Positions 7,498-16,407 are shown, numbered from the stretch's first letter. The stretch is DNA of 64,000 bases from Desulfovulcanus ferrireducens (GCF_018704065.1 NZ_JAGUQP010000001.1:62001-126000), one strand, 5' to 3'. The notes: generated by a model not told the origin, from the sequence alone. Translations and numbers: made by a program.

Positions 7498-8367
7498 ATG
7501 CGCGTTGCAGTTGCCAGTGGCAAGGGGGGCACAGGCAAAACCACTGTTGCTGTTAATCTGGCCAGGTATTTAATAGGAGAAGGAAAAGAAGTCAGCTTTA
7601 TTGATTGTGATGTAGAAGAGCCAAATGCCCATTTTTTTCTTATACAAGAATTTGATGAGGAATTTAAAGAATACGTGACGGTCCCTGAAATAGATACTCA
7701 AAAATGTTTGGGCGAAAGCTGTAAAAAGTGTGTTCAGGAGTGCCGGTTTAAATCCTTGATCTGGATGGTCAGTGAGGTGCTGGTGTTCCCGGAATTATGT
7801 CACAGTTGTGAACTGTGTAAGCTTGTTTGCCCTGCTCAGGCTGTGCTGGATGGCCAGAGAGAGATCGGCACTGTTCGTCACGCCAGGAAGGATAAACTAA
7901 AATTTTACAGTGGCCTTTTGCGCATTGGCGAAGCCATGGCCCCGCCTTTGATTAGAAAAGTAAAGGAATATGCAAATCCAGGTGATGTGCAGATATTGGA
8001 TTGTCCTCCGGGGACAAGTTGCCCGGTGATTGAATCCCTGGAAAGGGCGGATTTTGTTGTTCTGGTCACCGAGCCTACTCCATTTGGCCTTAATGACTTG
8101 AAACTGGCCGTAGAACTTACCCGCAAACTAAACTATCCTTTTGGGGTGGTCATTAACAGAGACGGTATGGGCGATGATGCTGTTTTGCGATATCTGGATG
8201 CGGAAAACATCCCTGTGCTGGCCAGGTTCCCCCATGTGCAGGAGGCTGCACAGGCCTATTCTCAGGGAAAATTGTTAGTGGATGCTTTTCCGGAATTTAA
8301 GGGTTTATACCAGGGGTTGTGGATGGAGATTAACAAGCTGACTGATGGTTTAGGGGGAGCACGATGA
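7498..8367 (+). CDS. MinD-type ATPase with [4Fe-4S] ferredoxin insert (ORP cluster)
   Basis: 289 residues. It has the deviant Walker A SGKGGTGKTT at 7-16 and the second nucleotide motif DCPPGTSCPV. A two-cluster ferredoxin insert has C70/C75/C78/C82 and C101/C104/C107/C111. The first set has an unusual CxxxxCxxCxxxC spacing. The protein is a soluble SIMIBI-class ATPase. In Desulfovibrio its counterpart belongs to the ORP complex and is thought to aid cofactor or Fe-S handling. It is translationally coupled to the next gene: the stop TGA overlaps the next ATG. Confidence 0.9.
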   Translation: MRVAVASGKGGTGKTTVAVNLARYLIGEGKEVSFIDCDVEEPNAHFFLIQEFDEEFKEYVTVPEIDTQKCLGESCKKCVQECRFKSLIWMVSEVLVFPELCHSCELCKLVCPAQAVLDGQREIGTVRHARKDKLKFYSGLLRIGEAMAPPLIRKVKEYANPGDVQILDCPPGTSCPVIESLERADFVVLVTEPTPFGLNDLKLAVELTRKLNYPFGVVINRDGMGDDAVLRYLDAENIPVLARFPHVQEAAQAYSQGKLLVDAFPEFKGLYQGLWMEINKLTDGLGGAR

Positions 8368-9218
8368 AAGAGATAGTGGTTATCAGTGGCAAAGGTGGGA
8401 CTGGAAAGACCAGTATAGTATCGAGTCTGGCTGCTCTGGGGCCCAAAAAAGTACTGGCAGACTGCGATGTGGACGCGGCAGATTTACATCTTGTCCTGCA
8501 TCCACAAATAAAAGAAAAACACGACTTTATCAGCGGAGAAAAGGCCACTATCGATCCTGAATTATGTATTGAATGCGGAGAATGTAGAGAAAAATGTCGT
8601 TTTGGAGCCATTTCTGATAATTTTAAAGTTTTGCCTGAGCATTGCGAGGGTTGTGGAGTATGTGCATATGTTTGTCCTGCAGATGCGGTCAAAATGTCGC
8701 CCAGCCATTGTGGTTATTTATATGTATCTGATACCAGGTTTGGCCCCATGGTTCATGCCAGCCTCGGCATTGGTGAGGAAAATTCCGGTAAATTGGTCAC
8801 TACAGTGCGCAAAAAAGCCGCTGAGTTAGCTAGAGAGTATGGTTATGAGCTAGTACTTGTGGATGGTTCGCCTGGTATTGGTTGTCCGGTCATTGCCTCT
8901 TTGACCAATGCTGACCTGGCTGTAATAGTTGTGGAACCGACGATTTCGGCAGAACACGATATGCGTCGTGTTCATGAATTGACACAGCATTTCAATATCC
9001 AGTGCCTGGTTATTTTAAATAAGGCAGATATAAATGTTTCTATCAGCGAGCGGATTAAAGATTATTGTCATAAGGCAGAAATTCCCGTATTGGGCACCCT
9101 GCCTTATGATATAAAATTTACACGGGCACAGATTGAAGGAAAGTCTGTAGTAGAGTTTGACCCTCACGGTTTGGGAAAAGAAATTGAAAAGATTTGGCAG
9201 AAAATGATGAGTTTTTAG
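8364..9218 (+). CDS. second MinD-type ATPase with ferredoxin insert (ORP cluster)
   Basis: 284 residues, a paralogue of the preceding protein. Walker A is SGKGGTGKTS at 8-17. The insert carries two classical CxxCxxCxxxC sets: C68/C71/C74/C78 and C94/C97/C100/C104. The VDGSPGIGCPV motif replaces DCPPG. It starts within the stop of the upstream gene (ATGA), so the two are probably made in equal amounts and may form a heterodimer. A deleted family A repeat follows its stop after about 120 bases. Confidence 0.9.
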   Translation: MKEIVVISGKGGTGKTSIVSSLAALGPKKVLADCDVDAADLHLVLHPQIKEKHDFISGEKATIDPELCIECGECREKCRFGAISDNFKVLPEHCEGCGVCAYVCPADAVKMSPSHCGYLYVSDTRFGPMVHASLGIGEENSGKLVTTVRKKAAELAREYGYELVLVDGSPGIGCPVIASLTNADLAVIVVEPTISAEHDMRRVHELTQHFNIQCLVILNKADINVSISERIKDYCHKAEIPVLGTLPYDIKFTRAQIEGKSVVEFDPHGLGKEIEKIWQKMMSF

Positions 9219-9342
9219 GGTTTACATTTAGGGTTTTGCGTTTATTAAGTTCTAAATTTTGGGGCCGATTTACTGCTCATGCAACTATATACTTATACTT
9301 TACAATTATATCAGAATGCCGATTGGGAGACCATACTTTATG

Positions 9343-9500
9343 GAGTCCGTGGCCTAACACTCAGAGGATAATTTTTCATAATTTTTTCAATCTTGATTTC
9401 TTTCATGCTGGTACAAATGCCTGGCCCCAGCCCTTTGCAATGCTTTCAAGAAACCAGGATTTCTAATCTGGTAGTCAAAATGTGGTTTGGCCACAGACTC
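9343..9500. repeat. family A element, copy 2, internal deletion (158 bp)
   Basis: It starts GAGTCCGTGGCCTAACAC and ends TTTGGCCACAGACTC, matching the ends of the full-length copies. About half the interior is gone: TTTCTTTCATGCTGGTACAAA runs directly into the CCCTTTGCAATGCTTTC arm. Flanks are TATG and TATA, so any target duplication is imperfect. It lies in the ORP cluster, in the same orientation as copy 1. Confidence 0.8.
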
Positions 9501-9593
9501 TATAAATTTCAAAATAGCCAAACACTAGACTCTAATAAGCCATTAGAGAATAAATTTTAAATGAGAGAGTTATTAAAGTTAGGAGGAGAAGAT

Positions 9594-10838
9594 ATGGCAG
9601 AACACAAATGTGGATCATGTTCGGGGGGAGGTTGCGCGACCCAAAAAGAAGATAAGTTACAGAAAAAAATGGGTCGAATTAAACACAAACTGGTTATTTT
9701 ATCTGGTAAAGGCGGTGTGGGTAAGAGCACGGTTGCAGCTAATATTGCCGTAGGTCTGGCCATGGCGGGACAAAAAGTAGGCCTGCTTGATGTGGATGTG
9801 CACGGCCCGTCTATCCCCAGGCTTCTTAGCTTGAGCAATGAAAAACCGCATATTGAAAAGGATTATATTGAACCAGTTCCCTGGAGCAAGAACCTGTGGG
9901 TTATGTCACTAGGCTTTATGTTGCCGGATAATAAAGAGGCTGTAATCTGGCGTGGTCCGGTAAAAATGGGTTTGATCAAGCAATTCCTTGAGGATGTGGC
10001 TTGGGGGGACCTGGATTTTCTGGTTGTGGATTGTCCTCCGGGCACAGGTGATGAGCCACTGTCTACCTTGCAATTGATAGGGCCCTCTGCCTATGCAGTA
10101 ATTGTCACAACTCCCCAGGGCGTGGCCATTGACGATGTGCGTCGTTCAGTGACTTTTTGCCACCAATTAGGGAACCCTATATTAGGTATTGTGGAGAACA
10201 TGAGTGGTTTTGTCTGTCCCAAGTGTGGTGAAAGGGTAGACATTTTTAACTCTGGTGGTGGTGAAGCCCTGGCGAGGGAAATGGGAGTGAACTTTTTGGG
10301 AAGCATCCCCATGGATCCTGAAGTGGTAAGGTCCGGAGATGAAGGATATATCTATGTTAAAACCCATCATGAAAGTGAAACAGCCAGGGCTTTAGGGCGG
10401 ATAATCAAGCCTATTCTGGAGCTGGCCGGGACACTGCAGGAAGAGCAAAAGGATGTTTCTTCGGTAGAAAGCTCACTACCTGAAGTCGAGGGTAAAGAGA
10501 TCAAAGTAGCAATTCCCACGGCTGGTGGTGAGTTGTGTATGCACTTCGGTCATTGTGAGAAGTTTGCCTTTGTTACAGCGGATACGGAAAAAAAAGAGAT
10601 CCTGGGCGTGGAATTTTTAACTCCTCCTCCGCATGAGCCGGGTGTTTTGCCCAAATGGGTGAGTGAACAGGGTGCAAATCTTGTTATTGCCGGCGGTATG
10701 GGGGCCAGGGCCCAGAGCTTGTTTACTGAGCAGGGAATTAAAGTCGTGGTAGGAGCAAAAGGTGGAAAGCCGGAAGAGATTGTTAAGGCCTACTTGGATA
10801 AAAAACTGGAACTAGGTCAAAATGTATGTGACCATTAA
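9594..10838 (+). CDS. Mrp/NBP35-type ATPase fused to a NifX-like (ORP) domain
   Basis: 414 residues from the ATG at 9594, which has TTAGGAGGAGAAG before it. The N-terminus has a Cys cluster (C6, C9, C14) as in NBP35 scaffolds. Walker A SGKGGVGKST lies at 37-46, followed by DVDVHGPSIPRL, DCPPGTGDEPLS and the CPKCGE pair that carries the bridging Fe-S cluster in Mrp dimers. From about residue 300 there is a full NifX-like domain (KVAIPTAGGELCMHFGHCEKF ending near the C-terminus). This Mrp-ORP fusion is typical of Desulfovibrionales. It probably loads or delivers an Fe-S or Mo cofactor for the ORP complex. Confidence 0.9.
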   Translation: MAEHKCGSCSGGGCATQKEDKLQKKMGRIKHKLVILSGKGGVGKSTVAANIAVGLAMAGQKVGLLDVDVHGPSIPRLLSLSNEKPHIEKDYIEPVPWSKNLWVMSLGFMLPDNKEAVIWRGPVKMGLIKQFLEDVAWGDLDFLVVDCPPGTGDEPLSTLQLIGPSAYAVIVTTPQGVAIDDVRRSVTFCHQLGNPILGIVENMSGFVCPKCGERVDIFNSGGGEALAREMGVNFLGSIPMDPEVVRSGDEGYIYVKTHHESETARALGRIIKPILELAGTLQEEQKDVSSVESSLPEVEGKEIKVAIPTAGGELCMHFGHCEKFAFVTADTEKKEILGVEFLTPPPHEPGVLPKWVSEQGANLVIAGGMGARAQSLFTEQGIKVVVGAKGGKPEEIVKAYLDKKLELGQNVCDH

Positions 10839-10857
10839 ATAATTATGTGCGATTATT

Positions 10858-10886
10858 AAAAAGAGCGGGCTTGCCCCGCTCTTTTT
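10858..10886 (+). terminator. rho-independent terminator of the ORP cluster
   Basis: AAAAAGAGCGGG and CCCGCTCTTTTT form a 12-bp stem around CTTGC, followed by TTTTT-G-TTTTTT. It starts 20 bases after the Mrp-fusion stop. Confidence 0.9.
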
Positions 10887-11191
10887 GTTTTTTCTCCTTT
10901 CCTCAATTTAGATTTCTTCTCAATCGATTTTTTATAGCTGCAAGAACTTTTTCTGTTATTATAAATAACCTTTGACCTTTTTGACAATATTGTTTAAGTC
11001 AATCGCCTGCAAAAAGTGGTATCCGAAATGTTGCATGGATGGGCTGGCGAATTTTAAAGTTAAGTCAATAGGTTAAATTACAACAGTTTTTCTTGATTCG
11101 TCACTTAGTTGAAGAACTTTTTTGTAGAAACTGTGGCCATGGCTAAGTAAAGTAAGCTAAGTGAGAATTAAATTTTAGCTCCGGAGGAAAA
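10887..11191. other. intergenic stretch between ORP cluster and TPR gene
   Basis: About 305 bases without a gene. It must carry the promoter of the TPR gene, which is not obvious. No repeat or RNA gene is seen. Confidence 0.4.
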
Positions 11192-11860
11192 ATGTCGGAA
11201 AAAGAAAGAGAAAAAAATTTGATCCAGGAAATCGAAGAAGAGGTTGATGAAACCATTCACCCGTTTTTAGAAAAAATCTTAAATAATATCAAACCAATAG
11301 GCTTTGCTATTGCTGCTATTGTTTTGGCGACTGCTTTGTATTCCGGTTATGATTTTTATCAGCAAAGCCAGCAGGAAAAGGCAACCAATGAATTGGGGAA
11401 AATTTTAGCTCAAAAGGACGATAAAGCCAAGGTCAATGCCCTAAAAGGTTTTCTGAAAGTTGCCCCTGAAGAATTAAAAATTAGTGCACAATTAGAATTG
11501 GCCAGAATTTATATACAAAACAAGGATTACGAGCAGGCCGCCCGGGTTTTCGGTGAATTGGCAACAGCGCAGGATGTGGATGAACATCTTAAACGCGTTG
11601 CTGTTTTGGGTCAGTCCAAGGCATTGGAGTTGAACAGGCAATATGCCCAAGCCCTTGAAGTTTTAGAGAAAAATAAAGAAGCTTTTCCCAAGGAATATAA
11701 TGAGCAAGTAGCGCAGAGAATAGCGTTTCTGGCTGAGAAGACCAAAGATTGGGCCAAAGCTTTGGCTGCTTATGAAGAGTTAAAGGCAAGCGTCCAAGGT
11801 GGCGAGACAAAGTTTTTTGACTATAAGATTCAGACACTAAAGAAAAAAATAACCAGTTAG
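11192..11860 (+). CDS. TPR-repeat membrane protein (YfgM/TPR_21-like)
   Basis: 222 residues. It has a charged cytoplasmic N-terminus (EEEVDETIHPF), one membrane segment at about 36-55 (IGFAIAAIVLATALYSGYDF), then a periplasmic helical part. TPR-like repeats include AQLELARIYIQNKDYEQAARVFGEL and YAQALEVLEKN. This layout matches YfgM-type proteins that help periplasmic chaperones at the Sec translocon. CTCCGGAGG precedes the ATG. It stands 86 bases ahead of iorA and may be a separate transcript. Confidence 0.7.
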   Translation: MSEKEREKNLIQEIEEEVDETIHPFLEKILNNIKPIGFAIAAIVLATALYSGYDFYQQSQQEKATNELGKILAQKDDKAKVNALKGFLKVAPEELKISAQLELARIYIQNKDYEQAARVFGELATAQDVDEHLKRVAVLGQSKALELNRQYAQALEVLEKNKEAFPKEYNEQVAQRIAFLAEKTKDWAKALAAYEELKASVQGGETKFFDYKIQTLKKKITS

Positions 11861-11906
11861 CATTGAGCAGAAATAACTCCTAGGCAGAGGCAGAGAAGAA
11901 TTGGTA

Positions 11907-11922
11907 TGGCTGGCTATGTGCA
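11907..11922 (+). promoter_or_regulatory. possible sigma-54 promoter of iorAB
   Basis: TGGCTGGCTATGTGCA keeps GG and GC 12 bases apart (11908-11909 and 11920-11921), with TGGC and TGCA conserved but two mismatches in the -24 box. The start would be near 11933, 14 bases before the ATG of iorA. A sigma-54 activator gene follows iorB, which supports but does not prove it. Confidence 0.35.
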
Positions 11923-11946
11923 ATGAGTAAAAAGTGAGGTCAGTTT

Positions 11947-13803
11947 ATGTCACAGATTTTGCTTGAAGACAGAAGTGGCGAAAGGCATCTTCTTCTGGGT
12001 AATGAGGCTATTGTGCGCGGGGCCATAGAGGCGGGAATAGCTTTTGTTTCATGCTATCCCGGGACTCCGTCGTCAGAGGTGCCAGATACTTTTTATCGTT
12101 TGGCCCCGCAGGGTGATTATTATTTTGAATATTCAGTGAACGAGAAAGTTGCCATGGAGGTGGCTGGGGGGGCAGCACTAGGCGGGGTACCATCTTTGGT
12201 GACCATGAAACATGTGGGCGTTAATGTGGCGGCTGATCCTTTAATGACCCTGGCCTATATTGGCACCCCGGGTGGACTGGTAATCTTGAGTGCAGATGAT
12301 CCCGGATGTCATTCCAGTCAAAATGAACAAGATAACCGTTACTATGCCCGACTGGCTGGCCTGGCCTGTTTGGAGCCGGCAACTGCTCAGGAATGCAAAG
12401 ACATGACCAAAGAGGCTTTAAGGCTTTCAGTTAAATATGAGCAGCCTGTTCTTTTACGCACCACCACCAGGGTTAATCACTTGCGCGGGCCAGTAGAGTT
12501 TGCAGCCATTGAACCGGTTAAAACAGCGGTAGGCAAGGGTGATTTTGCTAAAAATCCCGGACGTTTTGTTCCGGTTCCTGCAGTCGCCAGGGTGCGGCAT
12601 CGCGTTTTGCTTGAAAAATTGGAAGAATTGCAAAAAGAGGCTGAAAAATCTCCCTTGAACAGGACCTGGGGCACGGGAAATGTGGGAGTTATTGCCTCTG
12701 GAATCAGCCGGGCTTACCTCAAGGATATATTGACAGAACATCCGCAATTTAAGTGTAAAGTACTGGAACTCGGGTTCACCTATCCAGAGCCGGAAAAATT
12801 GATTTTGGAATTTTTAAAAGGCGTAGAGAAGGTTGTTATTCTCGAAGAGTTGGAGCCTTTACTTGAAAATAAGGTTAGGGAACTGATTCAAAAAAACAGT
12901 CTGGATGTTCAGATTTTTGGTAAAAATGATGGGCTGCCTTTGTTTGGTGAATATTCAACAGCGCTTGTTGCTAAAGTTTTGGCAAAGGCTTTAGATAGTG
13001 ACTTGCCTCAAGTTAAGCCCTGGAACCAGGATGTAGCTGATCTTCCTCAGAGGCCACCTAATTTATGTCCTGGATGTCCACATCGGTCCACTTATTATGC
13101 TGTGCGGAAGATATTTGGTGACGACGCTGTTTATTCAAATGACATTGGCTGTTATACCCTGGGCCTTTTGCCACCGCTTAAAATGGCTGACTTTTTGCTG
13201 TGCATGGGTTCATCGGTTTCAGCAGGATCAGGCATGGCTCGGGCTATAGGAAAGCCAGTGGTAGCTTTTATTGGTGACTCCACTTTTTTTCACTCCGGTA
13301 TAACCGGATTAATTAATGCAGTGTATAATAACCATGATCTCTTATTGGTTGTTTTAGATAACAGGACCACTGCTATGACCGGCCACCAGCCCCACCCGGG
13401 AGTCGACAGGACGATACATGGCCAAAGTCCAACCAGCCTGGAAATTGAGCCCATTGTTCGGGCCTGTGGGGTAGAGCATGTGCGTAAGGTCAAGGCTTTG
13501 AACCAGAATGCTGTGCAAAAGGCTTTACAGGAGTTCAAAGAACTGAGAGGTGTACGGGTTTTAATCGCAGAAGACCCATGCCCTTTATACGCTCGTCGTG
13601 TTTTGGGACGTAAATTTACACAAATAGCTTACATAGATGAGTCCTGTGATAATTGCCTGGAATGTGTGCAGAACTTAGCCTGTCCCGCATTTTACGTTCA
13701 TGAGGGAGAAGTTAAAATAAATCCTGTTCTTTGTATCGGTTGTATGCTCTGCGTGCAGATTTGTAAGCATATTAAAGGTAAAGTGAGAGAGGCGAAAGGC
13801 TAA
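11947..13803 (+). CDS. iorA: indolepyruvate:ferredoxin oxidoreductase, alpha subunit
   Basis: 618 residues, full length for IorA. Domain order is: pyrimidine-binding transketolase-like domain with CYPGTPSSEVPDTFY near residue 38, middle domain, then the TPP domain with LCPGCPHRSTYYAVRK and GDSTFFHSGITGLINA. Last comes a C-terminal pair of [4Fe-4S] sets (CDNCLECVQNLAC and CIGCMLCVQIC). The enzyme oxidatively decarboxylates aryl pyruvates made from aromatic amino acids, giving aryl-acetyl-CoA and reduced ferredoxin. It pairs with iorB 80 bases downstream. Spacing and strand indicate one operon. Confidence 0.95.
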   Translation: MSQILLEDRSGERHLLLGNEAIVRGAIEAGIAFVSCYPGTPSSEVPDTFYRLAPQGDYYFEYSVNEKVAMEVAGGAALGGVPSLVTMKHVGVNVAADPLMTLAYIGTPGGLVILSADDPGCHSSQNEQDNRYYARLAGLACLEPATAQECKDMTKEALRLSVKYEQPVLLRTTTRVNHLRGPVEFAAIEPVKTAVGKGDFAKNPGRFVPVPAVARVRHRVLLEKLEELQKEAEKSPLNRTWGTGNVGVIASGISRAYLKDILTEHPQFKCKVLELGFTYPEPEKLILEFLKGVEKVVILEELEPLLENKVRELIQKNSLDVQIFGKNDGLPLFGEYSTALVAKVLAKALDSDLPQVKPWNQDVADLPQRPPNLCPGCPHRSTYYAVRKIFGDDAVYSNDIGCYTLGLLPPLKMADFLLCMGSSVSAGSGMARAIGKPVVAFIGDSTFFHSGITGLINAVYNNHDLLLVVLDNRTTAMTGHQPHPGVDRTIHGQSPTSLEIEPIVRACGVEHVRKVKALNQNAVQKALQEFKELRGVRVLIAEDPCPLYARRVLGRKFTQIAYIDESCDNCLECVQNLACPAFYVHEGEVKINPVLCIGCMLCVQICKHIKGKVREAKG

Positions 13804-13883
13804 TGGGTTAATGGGATAAGAGGCTAATGAGGGTATAACGCCGAAGTCAAATAACGGCGAAGCAAAATAACGAGGGTAGATAA

Positions 13884-14489
13884 ATGAGCTTGATGCGCAT
13901 CTTTTTTACTGGCGTTGGGGGCCAGGGGACATTAACCGCTACAAACCTTTTGGCCCATATTGCTCTTGATAATGATATCCAGGTGACGGCCGGAGAGATT
14001 CACGGCATGGCCCAACGGGGCGGGGTGGTCCATTCTTTTGTCCTTTTAGGTGGTTATTTAAGCCCAAAGATTTCTGAAGCCGAAGCTGATATTCTTCTTG
14101 GCTTTGAGCCTTTGGAAACTTTAAGAGCCTTGAGTTTTTTAAAGCCTGGCGGGGTGATCGTGAGTAGTGAAGATCCTATACTGCCTATTAGTGTGGCTAC
14201 TGGCAAAGAAGAGTATCCCAGTGTGGAAAAGATAAAAGATAGTTGTACTACCTGCACTGGCAAGGCTTATTTTGTCCCTTGTTTAACATTAGCGTCTAAA
14301 ACTTCTGTCCCTCAGACTGCCAATATGGTCCTTTTAGGTGCCTTGTTTGCGGCCGGCCTTCTTCCTTTTGACTTTGATGCTCTGGCAAAGGGGGTAAAAA
14401 CATATCTTAAACCTAAAATTGTGGATGTAAATTTAAAGGCCATAGAACTTGGAGCAGAATTTGTGACCCGTAATTCGTGTTCCGGGTAA
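13884..14489 (+). CDS. iorB: indolepyruvate:ferredoxin oxidoreductase, beta subunit
   Basis: 201 residues of the gamma-type 2-oxoacid:acceptor oxidoreductase domain. FFTGVGGQGTLTATNLLAH at the N-terminus is the CoA-binding Gly motif, followed by GEIHGMAQRGGVVHSFV, both invariant in IorB. It completes the enzyme with IorA. The 80-base gap between them holds a low-complexity TAATGGG-type stretch rather than a promoter. A second ATG three codons later (LMRIFF) is an alternative start. Confidence 0.93.
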   Translation: MSLMRIFFTGVGGQGTLTATNLLAHIALDNDIQVTAGEIHGMAQRGGVVHSFVLLGGYLSPKISEAEADILLGFEPLETLRALSFLKPGGVIVSSEDPILPISVATGKEEYPSVEKIKDSCTTCTGKAYFVPCLTLASKTSVPQTANMVLLGALFAAGLLPFDFDALAKGVKTYLKPKIVDVNLKAIELGAEFVTRNSCSG

Positions 14490-14567
14490 ACTTAATTTAA
14501 CTGGTTCAATCGATAAAAACCAAAAATAAATTCAAATAAGATAAACAAGGGTAAGATAAACTGGGCT

Positions 14568-16097
14568 ATGGAGTTTTATTCTACATTATATGAGGTCCTT
14601 TTGGAAATTGGCTGCCAGGACTCATTCCACGAGAGTCTGGAAAGATTGTTGCAGAATACAGCCAAGGATTTAAATTATAAGCGCATATCATTGGCCATTT
14701 TTGATCCTAAAACCCAAAAAATTGAGTTCAGCATCTATGTTGGCCACCAGAAAATACCCAAAGCCTCATATCTTATAGGTCAGGGGATTACCGGCCAGGT
14801 AGTTAAAACAGGTAAGCCCATAATTGTTCCGGTTATGAAAGATGACCCCAATTTTTTAAACTTGGCTTTTGGGCGTCCTTTTCAGGAGTTAAGTGAACTA
14901 TCATTCATTTCCGTCCCTGTGCTTCGAAAAAATAGTGAGGGCGAGATAGAAATCTTGGGCGTTTTAAGTGTAGATATCCCTAAAAAGAACAAGCAAGAGC
15001 TTAAGAAGCACTGTGAATTTTTGCAGGTCCTGGCCCTGGTTATTGCTCGTCATACATCTTTCTTACAAGATGAAATTACGCGTCTAAGTGGTCATGCTTA
15101 TTTAAAAGATTTATCTCACCCGCCTCTTTCCAAGGAACTAGCCCAGAATAAGATTATTGCTACTTCCAAGGTTATGGCCACTATCATGGGCCAAATTATG
15201 CAGGTCGCGCCAAGTAGGGCCACGGTCCTTATTCGGGGAGAATCCGGAACAGGAAAAGAGCTTCTGGCCGAGGCCATCCATAATTTAAGTCCACGCAAGG
15301 ATGCGCCTTTTATTAAACTGAATTGTGCAGCCCTGCCTTCTGAACTTATAGAAAGCGAGCTTTTTGGATATGAACGGGGTGCATTTACCGGTGCCGTGGG
15401 GCAGAAAAAAGGTCGGTTTGAATTGGCCCATAAGGGAACTCTCTTTTTGGATGAAATTGGCGAGCTCAGTGCCGAGGCCCAGGCCAAGCTACTCAGGGCC
15501 ATTCAGGAGGGGGAAATCCAACGATTGGGTAGTGAAAAGTCCATCAAGGTTGATGTGCGTATTATTTGCGCCACTCACCAGCCCCTGGAAAGTCTCATTG
15601 AACAGGGGAGATTTCGTGAAGACCTCTATTACCGAATCAATGTTTTCCCCATTTTTATACCTCCGCTTCGGGAAAGAAGAGAAGATATTTTGCCTCTGGC
15701 GGAACATTTTCTGAATGTCTTTTGTCAGGAATACGATAAGAATATCAAACGGATTTCTACTCCGGCGATAGATCTTTTAACCCAATATCACTGGCCGGGA
15801 AATGTTCGGGAGCTGAGAAATTGTCTGGAACGATCTGTCCTGATTTGTAATGAAGAAGTAATTCGCACCTATCACTTACCACCAACATTACAGACAGCTG
15901 AGAGCTCAGCCACTGATACACAACTTCCTTTTGTGGAGGCAGTGGCTAAGTTTGAACAGGAGCTTTTGATTGAAGCCTTAAAAAAGGCCAAAGGGAATAT
16001 GCTCCAGGTAGCAAGGGATCTTAGGGCCAGTTACAGAGTGATTAATTATAAGGTGAAAAAATATGGAATAAATCCCAAAAAATATGCGTTGAAGTAG
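14568..16097 (+). CDS. sigma-54-dependent activator with GAF domain (NifA-like architecture)
   Basis: 509 residues. The GAF sensor domain is at about 15-165. The AAA+ domain at about 190-425 has Walker A GESGTGKE, the sigma-54-contacting GAFTGA loop, Walker B GTLFLDEIGE and WPGNVRELRN. A Fis-type helix-turn-helix lies at about 460-505. It lacks a receiver domain, so it is controlled through GAF ligand binding or a partner, not by phosphorylation. It lies 78 bases after iorB and may regulate iorAB, or the ORP operon 9 kb upstream, which has a clear sigma-54 promoter. Both targets are inference. No strong ribosome site is visible. Confidence 0.9.
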   Translation: MEFYSTLYEVLLEIGCQDSFHESLERLLQNTAKDLNYKRISLAIFDPKTQKIEFSIYVGHQKIPKASYLIGQGITGQVVKTGKPIIVPVMKDDPNFLNLAFGRPFQELSELSFISVPVLRKNSEGEIEILGVLSVDIPKKNKQELKKHCEFLQVLALVIARHTSFLQDEITRLSGHAYLKDLSHPPLSKELAQNKIIATSKVMATIMGQIMQVAPSRATVLIRGESGTGKELLAEAIHNLSPRKDAPFIKLNCAALPSELIESELFGYERGAFTGAVGQKKGRFELAHKGTLFLDEIGELSAEAQAKLLRAIQEGEIQRLGSEKSIKVDVRIICATHQPLESLIEQGRFREDLYYRINVFPIFIPPLRERREDILPLAEHFLNVFCQEYDKNIKRISTPAIDLLTQYHWPGNVRELRNCLERSVLICNEEVIRTYHLPPTLQTAESSATDTQLPFVEAVAKFEQELLIEALKKAKGNMLQVARDLRASYRVINYKVKKYGINPKKYALK

Positions 16098-16114
16098 AGT
16101 GTTTATAACTCTAC
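16094..16114 (+). terminator. weak hairpin after the activator gene
   Basis: GTAGAGT and ACTCTAC form a 7-bp stem with a 7-nt loop overlapping the stop codon. Only a broken T-rich tail follows. Confidence 0.35.
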
Positions 16115-16130
16115 TCTATTACTTTTGAGC

Positions 16131-16283
16131 CAGCGACTTTCATTCAATGGGTGAGATTGCCACGGGCAGCTTTGCTGCTCTCGTAATGACTTAGCGCTCA
16201 TCCTGTCATTGCGAGGAGCGAGCGTGAGCGAAGCTACGAAGCAATCTCAAACTTTAAACTACAAAAAAACACACAATTTAGGT
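16131..16283. repeat. family C REP-like element, copy 1
   Basis: The core GGTGAGATTGCCACGGGCAGC is followed by a TCGTAATGAC...GTCATTGCGAGGAGC inverted repeat, then GAAGCAATCTCAAAC and an AATTTAGGT end. The same order occurs at 22677 (inverted), 52206 and 63231. This CATTGCGAG/GCAATCTC repeat type is widespread in unrelated bacteria, so it is not specific to this genome. Confidence 0.75.
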
Positions 16284-16407
16284 ATAAATTATTTTTGTGA
16301 ATGTAAGCAGAAGTTGAATCTGCCCGTAAATCAGTAAAAAAGTTATAGTGAGGGTCAGGCGAGTGAAGTGATGTGTAGTGGGTGATAAATGGGAAACTTT
16401 TAGTGAA

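Noticed and set aside
6856-9500. Two family A copies flanking the ribbon-MinD block (and two flanking ccmC) as composite transposons
   Set aside because: Individual copies at 6856, 26766 and 27847 each have their own 4-bp duplication, showing separate insertions. No transposase is present and the enclosed genes belong to their operons.
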